This document shows positions 35,256-44,551 of a DNA stretch of 58,532 nt, piece after piece. Under the pieces are notes generated by a model. The model did no database searches and was not told the origin of the DNA. It saw nothing but the letters and a program-made list of their open reading frames with translations. Position 1 is the stretch's first letter. Every line of letters begins with the position of its first letter. The translations under genes and the position numbers were made by a program. Source of the stretch: Perkinsus olseni (lineage: Eukaryota > Perkinsozoa > Perkinsida); contig JABANN010000165.1 in NCBI GenBank assembly GCA_013115125.1, positions 1-58,532 of the forward strand, read 5' to 3'.

Positions 35256-36720
35256 CCGTCGGAATTTCACCCTAAATAACAGTACCATTCCTTTTGCTAC
35301 TCCCAACCGGTTCCGGTGGTTCCTGATAAGAGGAAGATGGTGGCGCCGTGAGAGAGCAGCCATCGTCCTCAGTTGATGTCGCGGACGGCTGGCGGTCCGC
35401 CAAGACACTCGAAAGCGGCGGGGAGTCGATACCCGATTTACTGGGCTGAATTTATAATGTGTGAATAACAACAACTACTACTCATCATACCGCTCCTTCC
35501 ACAACTCCTGGCCGAGAATCCACGACGGAAGAATGCTGCTATATCCTCTGAGGCCTTCACTACCCTATTCACTGGAATTGAGAAACTCGACTGAGCACCT
35601 TCGTCAAGTCCTCACAGACAGACTTCCACCAAAACTAGACGCTCATGTCGTTGATCCTTCGATAAGAAGTTACCGCACGCCACGAAATTGCCGTACCATC
35701 ACCACCGGCCCTCCCAGGCTTGTACGAGCTACTGAACGGAATCAAAGTGCAATGGCCGATAAAAATATCCCCCCCCGGCTTCGAGACGGCGACGAACACT
35801 CAACTGTGAGCCCTGAGACGTGACGACGCGAGGAATAATTTGAAACTGTCGGTAAATATCTGAATCGTCAGTCAGACCGCACGAAAACCGAGTAAACCTG
35901 GCAAGCTGCCTTGGGGTCAGCTTGCCCTTGGATGAGAGCTTGGTCTTGGGTAACTTCCTGGCCTTGGTAGGCAGCCACCACTTGGATAAAAGTTCGGGTT
36001 TCTAGTTGCCCTGTCGGTTTTCGGGTGGGGTTTCGGGTTTCCCTTTCTCCGCACTCACCCGCAGTCATTTGTTTTTTTCTCAAGGCTGGCGGTTGAAGTT
36101 CGACTTGCAGTTGGGGTTTAACTCATAGTTGGTGTTCCTCTCGGGGTTCAGTTTTACAGTAAAACTTTTACTTGGGGGAAAAATTCAGTTAGCACTCACT
36201 TTGTAAGATCCACTTCAAAAAAGTCACTTCCTGCGTTACGATAGATTGAAGCCCGACAGAACCCGAACCCGAACTCTTCAAACTTTGAGTTGAAAGTTTG
36301 AAGTTCAAACTGCCTTGGACGAAGCTGCTCTTCTGTACAACAAGTGCAGTTTTCGTACAATCTTACTCACGATTCAGATATTTACTGATACTTTCAGTCA
36401 GAGCCGACGCGACGGGCGTCAGAAAATTCTCGCGCGCCACGAAATTATCACGCCCCAACGGGGGAAAGTTTTCCCGGAAAACCATATTTCTAAAGAAAGC
36501 TGCCATTTTCTAAAGAAGTTTCTCGCTCGCCCCCTCGCTTAGATTTTCGCCTCCTTCCTCGTTTTGCCTTGTGCCTCCCATATGGTCTAGCGCCTCAACG
36601 TGGCGTGGGAGTGATACTCTTTCGGAGTATGCTAAGCTAGACCGGTTATACCGTGCTCGACAATCACCCAACGGGTGGTGACGGAGTGGCGGTGACTTCC
36701 ACCTGCCCCCCTTTTTTTTG
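35256..36720. other. Unassigned stretch before the LINE
   Basis: No gene is recognised. It holds a Pro/Ser-rich minus-strand frame near 35.1-35.5 kb, the motif CGCACGCCACGAAATTGCC (35.68 kb), GCGCGCCACGAAATTATC (36.43 kb), and CTTGGGTAACTTCCTGGCCT-type low-complexity sequence (35.9-36.2 kb) that resembles sequence after the LINE (41.05-41.2 kb). The motif CTCGCTTAGATTTTCGCCTCC at 36.53 kb also recurs after the LINE. Confidence 0.4.
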
Positions 36721-36873
36721 TTCGGCTTTCCGCACATCTCTTCCAGTATGGTCCCTCATACTCGTCATCGCCCCTCCCGCCGGCATCGCAAGCGCCCGCA
36801 TCGATTTACCGTGGTATCCTACAACATCAACGGATTATTCGGCAGCAAGTTGGAGCTGGCCCGTTACCTGTCC

Positions 36874-36896
36874 CTTGCCAAGCCCGGCTTGGCAAG
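36874..36896. repeat. Inverted templated insertion in the LINE endonuclease
   Basis: CTTGCCAAGCC, a single C, then its reverse complement GGCTTGGCAAG. Deleting 14 nt here restores the family-typical reading LAKPHVVCLQE across the junction. This indicates that the inverted copy was inserted into a once-intact element. Confidence 0.8.
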
Positions 36897-39047
36897 CCGC
36901 ATGTGGTCTGCCTTCAGGAGACATTCCACACCGAAAGCGCCCACCTACGCTTCCCGGGTTATCACGTCGATCATCTGCTTTCGGCATCGATTCCGGGAAC
37001 ATCTCAGGGGTCTCGCCGTGGTCGTCGCAGCGGTGGTCTGGTCACACTAATCCGCGACGATCTTACCTACCACCATTTGTATACCATTACTTATGCTGAT
37101 TCACACGATTTATTCTGTATACTTGCCACAGTTGTTCACGATAAAACCCAACACCCTCCATTACCGTTGTCGATTATTAATTGCTATTTTCGCCCGTCTG
37201 TTAGAATTCCAGAGGACCCTCTCCCGCATATTCCCACACAGCACTCTATCATTCTGGGAGACTTCAATGGGCATCACCCAGCTTGGGGGACTCAGATCCC
37301 TCATGCGACAGACCAGCGCGGAACTATGCTCTACCATTGGGTCCACTCACACAACTACAAGCTACTTCATCATGTTCAAGAACCACCAACTTACATGGGG
37401 TACAATGGAACTATGTCATCGATAGACGTGATGGGGGTCACTAAAGATATTGCTCCTGCAGCCCATAAGTTCATCCTCACAAATGCTCTCGCTGGCTCCG
37501 ACCACCTCCCCCTTCAGCTCACACTTGGTGTCATCCCCCACTTCACCAAGCAGTCATGTCGATCCGCCAAACGGCGCACGTGGAACTTTAAGACTGTGGA
37601 TTGGACCGCCTTTCGCTCAGTCCTGGATTCGCACATTGCTTCGATTGATTGGTCGTCTTCAGTTCATGTAATCCATTCTCAGATATCCAGTGCTTTCGCC
37701 GCAGCAGCCTCACACTTTATTCACCGTGGTCGTCTACACCTGTACAAGCCGTTTTGGACCCCCTCTCTGAACAAGCTCCGGCTAGAGAAGAATGCAGTCC
37801 GACGGGCCCTATATCGCCGTGCTGCCGCCTTCTTACCCCATAGTATTCTGCAGGATTATACTGTACTCTATCAGTAGGAGGTATAAGGCTGCTATACGAA
37901 CAGCTCAACGACAACATTGGGAGAAATTTACTTCGACTCTGGATTTCGCCACGAAAAAGGACTGGAAGGTAGATCGAGCTATGGCCTTAGGAGTGGGGCA
38001 AACGACCACGTCGACGACAGTCATCGACAATGCCCGGGGGGCAGCTGCGGCGAACTTGTATTCACTTTACTTAAGTCGAGATATTTATCGATCACGTTTG
38101 AGTACTGCATCGACTCATCATTGGCAGCGTCAAGGCAATCTTCTACTTCGTCAGCGTCGCTCTGGAACCTACGTTGAGACCTATCCGCGGGCCCCTTTCA
38201 CGTGGTTGGAATTTTCAGCAGTATTATACAAAGCGAAAAAAACCTCAGCACCTGGACCTGACAACATCCATCCAAAGTTTATTGTTCATGCTTCAGACGT
38301 GGCGTTGAGGGCTATTCTGCGCCTGGTGAACTTGACTTATACCACGTCTGAAATTCCCCGCCAGTGGCGTTCAGCTAAAATTATAGTACTGAAGAAAAAC
38401 CCTAGGTCACACGACTCCACTTGTATAAATTTTCGGCCAATCTCTTTGACTAGTATAGTAGCTCGACTGGCGGAGGCTATGGTGCTCAATCGAGTACAGC
38501 ATGAGCTCTTATCCACGGCCAACCCACAGCCCCTCCACCCTCACCAATTCGGCTTCCAACGATCACGAGGGGTTGAGGAGGAGGTAGCCTATGTAAGCTC
38601 TTCGATCAAATCCTCTCTCCACTCTCAGCATAAAATAGTGGGTCTTCTAAGTTTGGATTTGCGAAAAGCATATGATACCACGAATTTGTCCGTCTTACGT
38701 AGTCGCCTCCACACGGCTCTCGCAACGCAACTTATCCCATGGATTTGTGCGTTTCTCAGCGGCAGAAACTTCATGTGGACATCAATGAGGAAAGATCAGA
38801 GTGGCGTAAAGAAGCTCAAGGTCTTCCTCAAGAGGCAGTGCTAGCGCCGGTGCTCTGGGCAATATTCATAAACCCCCTTTTACAACTCCTAGACAGATTC
38901 TGCACTGGAGCAAGTCCGGCATTAACGGGCTTTGCTGCATACGCAGATGATGTGGTCCTTTGGGCTTCCGGATCATCTCAATTCGAAGTAGATTGTAAAC
39001 TCCAAATGGTCTTAAATCAGGTCCAGGCGTGGGTAGAATAGGTAGGG

Positions 39048-40784
39048 ATGGACTTAGCAGAAGATAAGACTCGTCTCATCTACTTTACAAAAACTAAGCG
39101 TAGACAAATTCGGCATAACCAAATCATACTGAAAGGCTATCATCTTCAACCAGTTGATCAAGTCACCATACTGGGGGTTATCTTCGACTCTACCTTATCT
39201 TGGGGCCCACAAATTGAGAAGATCCGGAAAAATGTGAAACATCGGGCGGAAACCATATTTCTACTACTTCAAACTCCTACCAAAATTCACAAAAAGCTTT
39301 ACAAGCAATATGTAAAATATAACTTTACAATGGGTAGCTCGGCATGGGCCTTCGGGGTGACGCAAGAGAGGTGGAAGTTAATAGAAGGATGTTATTCCTG
39401 TGCTATTAAGTCTCTCTTAGGCTGTCCTATATACGCCTCAAAACGTTTGAGTTTGCGGTTAGCAGACGAGCCACCCTTGACCTTGCTCATCTATTCCTAC
39501 TTGAGTCGATTATTTCATAAGTTGGCTCGCCTGCATCATTCACCATTTGCGGTCTTGACTGCTGCCACTTTACCGACAGCTACTGGTACAGCGGTCATAT
39601 GGTACTCCGAGACCCACTCAATCCCAGTACTCCGTCTACTACGTTCCAGTGCCCAACTGGCGGCTACGGTCTGGTCACCCCTTTACCATCCCTCTTCAAG
39701 GCCATGTCCAGAACCTGTCTGCCCGGTTCACCCTAGCAACTGGACAACACCGCTGACAATATCGACTTCGTTGCCGAATGTGCCCGCGGCCGCTACTCGT
39801 ACAGACTACTTAGCAGCTATTACCGAGGTTATCACAGAACACCTCGTAAAAGGCCGGCTAGTTTTGCTCGTGGATGCATCCTATCAAGACCTCGCCTTTC
39901 GAGCTTGGGGAAACAGGGCGAGTTATGCGTGGACGCTTATCTGGAAAACTCCGGTCTCACCTACTGCTTCCCCGGACTCTACTAGCAAAGGGCAAGGAGC
40001 ACTAGGCCCGCAGATCTGGTCTTCAACTGAAGCTGAACTACAAGCTTTGCGTTATGCACTCCCGGATCTCTCCCGCACTCCGGACCTTTTGGCCCTGCTC
40101 CACCATCGGGGACCCCTCATCATTTGTACTGACAGTCTAAGTGCATGCAACCTTCTACAACAAGGCTGGTGTCAAACGTCCCCCTACAAATCCATCGTGT
40201 GGTCTATCCTCTCCTCTGTGGTCTCTCTTCAAGCCGGCTCCCCGATCAGTCACGATCTTTCAACATCTCCTACCCGACTACAATGGATCAAGGCCCACGT
40301 TGGGTTCTCACTACATGATGAAGTGGACAAGAGGGCGAAGACCCTATCGACTATGCCTCCCCGATACCCGCGAGAATCGCTAGGCGGAGCGTTAGCCAAA
40401 ATACAACACTTCAAGAGTAGAACGCTAACAACACTCCAGTACACCATTCCGGGGGAGATCTACTGCGCGACTGGCCCGTACGCCTGGCATCGCGACCCTA
40501 TTCACTCCCTCTCTCGTGTAGACCAGTGCCTCATTTACCGCCTACGACAAGGTGTTCTACCCCTCTATCATCCTGCCTTATGTCCACTCTGCAATGGTTC
40601 TGCCTACTCGGTACGTCATCTTCTTCTCTATTGCCCAGGTTTAAACAGGTTCCGACCATCCTTCATCTCTACACCGGTACAACCCGAACTTGAAGACAAG
40701 TATTTCTTCATGCTCCTCTACTCGACCAAGGAAATGCTTCAAGTCTCACTCTCCCTTGCCAAAGCCAGCCATCTCCACCTGTGA
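39048..40784 (+). pseudogene. LINE reverse transcriptase C-terminus, RNase H and zinc motif (578 codons)
   Basis: This is the longest intact frame of the element. It starts after an in-frame stop at the end of the reverse transcriptase palm (LAEDKTRLIYFTKT, then TILGVIFDSTLSWGPQIEKI). It contains the thumb region, the RNase H domain with D, E, D and H-bearing motifs in normal order, and a terminal C-x2-C-x8-H-x4-C motif. It is unlikely to be translated alone. Confidence 0.85.
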
Positions 40785-40982
40785 CCTCCCTCTGTAGATA
40801 CCTCCTACTTTTGCTGTGTGGGATTGGGAGACTCACATCCGCTGGTCCCGCTCGTTATCTTTCGTTCACTCTCTTTTATTTCTGTCAGGACAGGGGATTC
40901 ACTGCCGCTCGTTACCACTCTAGCGTGCATTAGTCGTTGTAAGGGCGATACGCCAACAGGCGTGTAATGCCCCGGTAATAGG

Positions 40983-41290
40983 CGTTGCGTTGCGTTGCGT
41001 TGCGTTGCGTTGCGTTGCGTTGCGTTGCCTTGTGCTGCGGCCTTGCCTTGTGTTACGGCTTTGCCTTGGGTAACAGCCTTCACCCGTGATTTCGGCTCTC
41101 ACCCGAGTTGGGGCTTTCACTTGCAATCGACGGTTTTTTTGTTTACACCTGGATAACAGCTTTGCCTTGTCTTATGGCTTTGCCTTGGGTAACAGCCTTC
41201 ACCCGTGATTTTAACCGTCTCCAGCTTAGATTTTAACCCTCTCCAGCTTAGATTTTAACCCTCTCCAGCTTAGATTTTATCCGCTTAGTT
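40983..41290. repeat. Simple repeats after the LINE
   Basis: A (GTTGC)n run at 40983-41028, then GCCTTG-rich sequence, then three 22-bp copies containing TTTTAACCCTCTCCAGCTTAG (41213-41280). These may be the 3' untranslated region and tail of the LINE or neighbouring low-complexity DNA. Confidence 0.7.
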
Positions 41291-42790
41291 TTTCGCCGCT
41301 TAGATTTTCACCGTCTACCGTAGACGGTCTACGGCTTGAAAGTTTCAAGTTGAAACGGTTACGGCTTTCTTTAGTTTTTGGTATTCTCGGGCGTGCGCTA
41401 TTCTTCTTTGGTTTTTCCCCTCCTCGCTTAGATTTTCACCTCCTACCCCCCAATGGGGCGGCCCCATTCATCGACCGACCGGGTCGTTAACAAACTTGTT
41501 TATCGATAGAAGCTCTTCTTATGCATCGTGCTGTACATGGTTCAATCGCCACGTCCCCCAGCTCAGAGAGCTCCGCCGACTGTCATGCCAATTCTACACC
41601 ATAGTGGTCTTCAAAACTCTCCTGCGTCAGCCGCTGCGGTCTTCCGAAGACCGTCTTCGCAATGCAAGAACTGACTAGCTTACCCGCTTTGACCCTCTGG
41701 TCGGACTTTTTCGCTACCCTTCGGAGTGTATGATGCTATTGGGACGCACCAGGGAGCTTCCTAGGTGAACGCTACTTCAAACTCAATCATACTGAGGAGT
41801 AGGACTCCTACTGTAGGAGGGGTTTTCGGGTCCAAAAATTTGTAATTTTCCGAATCGGACAGTGTCATTTTCCTGGGTACGGGTCGAAGGACTCTCTATG
41901 TATCGCTGATCCTGGGGTGAGGTGAGCTGAACGAGGGGCCTGCAGGGGAGGAGAGATCAGGATACGCTACGAGGGTCTCAACCTGCTGGTGACGACCGCA
42001 GACCGCGGCCAGATGCCGAGGATTTCGCCTGAGGGGCACGAAAGCATTCGATTTTTGAATCGAGATGAGCCCTGGGAATTGTAATGCTTATGTAGCTGAT
42101 CCTGTCCTGCTTCGACAAGAAGGTACGCTGAGGCTAAGTGGCGGATGATAAGAAGACAGCAGATGAAAGGTTGGATTCCAGATGGCAAAACCCGGGTGCT
42201 GTGTTCTCAATCAGCCAGTCTTTCAACAGAAACCCCCAGCGCGTTTCTAGCTCGACAGAAAATTTAACGTAGTAGCAGCGGGAAAGAGAGTCGGAAAAGT
42301 CGAATGTCTTTCACGGGAGAGTCTTTCGAGAACGGGCGGCAATTGTGTCTCACGAGCGTTTGCAGAGGAACGCAAATTTTGGTGAAAGTATGGATTTTGA
42401 AAATTGTAGATGACCTGGAAGCGAACCGAGGTGGAGGAAAACTAATAGAAGTAAAAATAGGAGGGATAGTAGAAGTAAAGTAGAGAATAGAAATTGACAA
42501 GAAACGAAAAAAAGTAGAACTGGATAAAAAACTGTTTAGTAATAGACATCGACGGGAGATGAACTTCGATTGGAAAATTAAAGTCTTCTCTGCGAGTGCG
42601 TCCGTCAAGGATGGGCGAGAATTGGGACTTACAAATGTCTGTGCGCGAAATTCGGCCAACCCGGAATCCCAAGGCGAGTAAGGTGAAAGTAAAAAAATAG
42701 AAGGTGACGTTGAGGCTGAGTAAAGTTGAATTAATTTCAAGTAACGCTCCAGTAGAGGACATTGACTTGTGTGATTGTGTGATTCGTGTT
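41291..42790. other. Unassigned stretch
   Basis: No gene is recognised. Two overlapping minus-strand frames (42264-42740 and 42442-42762) reach 158 and 106 codons but lack domains, and one is dominated by Phe, Tyr and Ser. The motif CTCGCTTAGATTTTCACCTCC lies near 41.42 kb. Confidence 0.4.
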
Positions 42791-42792
42791 GT

Positions 42793-42805
42793 GCGCTTTT
42801 TTCAG
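42793..42805 (+). promoter_or_regulatory. Likely trans-splice acceptor of the 176-residue gene
   Basis: GCGCTTTTTTCAG is followed by a 90-base untranslated leader and the ATG at 42895. It resembles the acceptor before calmodulin. Use by a spliced leader is inferred. Confidence 0.5.
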
Positions 42806-42894
42806 CAGCAGCAGCAGCCGTCGCCTCCTCAGCGATTTTATTTTCTTCTTGTTTCGCCTATATTACGCATACACTATACAATTGCCACCCAGGG

Positions 42895-43481
42895 ATGCCT
42901 GCGAAGACTTTGAAAAATCCGAGCGTCACTCACCGACCACCTCCCCCTGCGCGTGATGGTGATGATGATGGTGACACTCCCTCGCTTAATGAGGGCCTCG
43001 CGAGTACCGGCATAGTCTTCCATCGTCATCAGCTCAAGCGAATGGCGTCCGCTCTGCCCAGTCCTGGAGGTAGTAACCCTGGGCAGGTTCGATTCTAGGG
43101 TGCGGCGGCATTGTTTTCTTTTCAGCGCTGAAGAATCTCGCTTCCGCTAATACGGTCCTCCCTGCGGATGATGAGCCTCACGAAAGCGCCACGCCGAGAG
43201 TCCTTCGACCCGAGCCCAAGAAAATCACTGACGAGACCTCGCCCGATTCGGGGCAATCCTATTCGAAAGAATTCGACGAGGAAAATTACAAATTGTTGGA
43301 CTCGAAAGAGTACAGCGACTTCCAGTATTACCTGGACATCGGTCGAAGGTCTACCACCACTAGTGGCCCGGGAGAAGGCGCACTTTTCTTATTCGAAGAT
43401 CAAGGTTGTTACGAAGAGGTGATAGACGGGGCAAAGGGTGGGGATCTTTCGATCGGCGATGCATTCGTTAAGCATAATTAA
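42895..43481 (+). CDS. Acidic 176-residue protein of unknown function, two exons
   Basis: Exons are 42895-43069 and 43126-43481, in frame. The start MPAKTLKNPSVTHRPPPP is the first ATG after the acceptor. The N-terminal half is polar with a DGDDDGD cluster. The C-terminal half is compact and acidic (EENYKLLDSKEYSDFQYYLD, then GALFLFEDQGCYEEVIDG) and ends SIGDAFVKHN. There is no signal peptide, membrane helix or recognised motif. It is probably soluble and mostly disordered at the N-terminus. The 56-nt intron is itself a T-arm-bearing sequence of the kind seen in the GT2 genes, although this gene is unrelated and on the other strand. Confidence 0.75.
43070..43125 (+). other. 56-nt T-arm intron in the 176-residue gene
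   Basis: It begins GTAGTAACCCTGGGCAGG, continues TTCGATTCTAGGGTGC and ends TTCTTTTCAG. The frame is continuous across the splice (LPSPG joined to ALKNLASAN). This shows the T-arm intron type is not confined to the GT2 family. Confidence 0.82.
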
Positions 43482-44443
43482 GAGCCCTCAGATTGAGTTA
43501 GTGCTTTCAATAGCGTTCTTTTCCGAAGGTTGTCGGTAATCAACGGAAATTCGCGTGGAAAATGCAAACTGGTGGCGGAAAGCTAGTTTGAGTGCGCTTA
43601 TCGAGCGCCGCCGAACACGCACTCTCCGCTCACTACTTGATGAGAACACAGCCCCTCTGTGAGCAACTGGGCTTCTTCCTCTTCTTCTTCTTCGCACCAT
43701 CTGGCGACAGTGCCGTTTGCCGCGGGCCAGAGAATAATAGTTCGCTAAAGAGAGGTGGAACTCGAGTGTAGTCCGCGATGGGCCGTGAACTCATAACCAT
43801 CGGTTAAGGCCCGTTACGAAGCACAGCGGACCGTCATAAAGTATGCTTGGTTTGCTCGGTGATGCGTCACAACTTATGATTATTTTTTCATCCTTATAAA
43901 TTATAATTATATCATAAGTTTAGATTATTTTCAGTGAAAATTTTTCACTATAAGTTATGATGAGTTCTACGTCTAGCGGGACAATACTCAGGCATTAGCG
44001 GTAGAACGAAATGGAGATGAGCCACTCCAAATTGGAGTCTCCAATGCCAGAGTCACGTACAGCGTATTTTACATACACTGCGTGACGGCGTGGCGAACCA
44101 CACAGTCGGGAACTCCTAGGCGACAGACCTCGCTGGAGCTATGTTGTCTGCCGAAGGTCTTCCCACGAGGTTCGAAAGAAGAAGAAACGACAATCGTCCT
44201 CGTTCTTCGTGTTTAGCGGAAGAATTCTCGTCACTCAAGACGAAGACTCAGCAAGTTTCGTCACTCACAACGTTAGAATAAATAGATGCATGATAGATGG
44301 ATCAAGATAATAGATAGATCGTCAATAGATACAGCACTTTGAAAAGCGAAATGGGCTTGGCTCAGGTCACGTCACGTGACTATCGTCCGTCACAATGAGA
44401 CACGCACGTGGGCCACGTGACGATGATATTGCTGATATCGTGA
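43482..44443. other. Palindrome-rich intergenic stretch
   Basis: No gene is recognised. Perfect inverted repeats lie at 43933-43949 (AGTGAAAA-T-TTTTCACT), 44024-44038 (ACTCCAA-A-TTGGAGT) and 44405-44419 (CACGTGG-G-CCACGTG). Several CACGTG cores occur between 44.35 and 44.43 kb. An A+T-rich patch is at 43.87-43.97 kb. Confidence 0.6.
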
Positions 44444-44500
44444 CGGATTGCTGATGATATAACCGCCACGTGACGTGGCGGTTATATCATCAGCAATCCG
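44444..44500. repeat. 57-bp perfect inverted repeat, one-base centre
   Basis: The 28-bp arms (CGGATTGCTGATGATATAAC... and its exact complement) flank a single G at 44472. It lies about 50 bp beyond the stop codon of the 687-residue gene, so it could form a strong hairpin at its 3' end. Confidence 0.9.
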
Positions 44501-44551
44501 CTCACTGAGTTAGTAACGCTCGACTACACTCTGACTTTTCTCAATATGCAT

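Larger units (their letters stand above)
36730..40784 (+). mobile_element. Non-LTR retrotransposon (LINE, I-like group with RNase H), decayed
   Basis: In order: an AP-type endonuclease (VVSYNINGLFG near 36.81 kb, VCLQETFH, GDFNGHHPAWG, SIDVMG, GSDHLPL); reverse transcriptase (APGPDNIHPKF, PRQWRSAKIIVLKK, FRPISLTSIVARLAE, HQFGFQRSRG, SLDLRKAYDT, AYADDVVLW); RNase H (LVLLVDASYQD, STEAELQALRYAL, CTDSLSAC, WIKAHVG) and a C-terminal CPLCNGSAYSVRHLLLYC zinc motif. Endonuclease plus RNase H places it in the I/R1/LOA-like assemblage. It has about three frame changes (near 36.88, 37.86 and 38.76 kb) and one stop (39.04 kb), so it is inactive. No ORF1 was identified upstream. Confidence 0.9.

Noticed and set aside
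34199-36720. A complete LTR retrotransposon around the zinc-knuckle frames
   Set aside because: No long terminal repeats, polymerase or integrase motifs are visible on that strand. Only a gag-like fossil fragment can be suggested.
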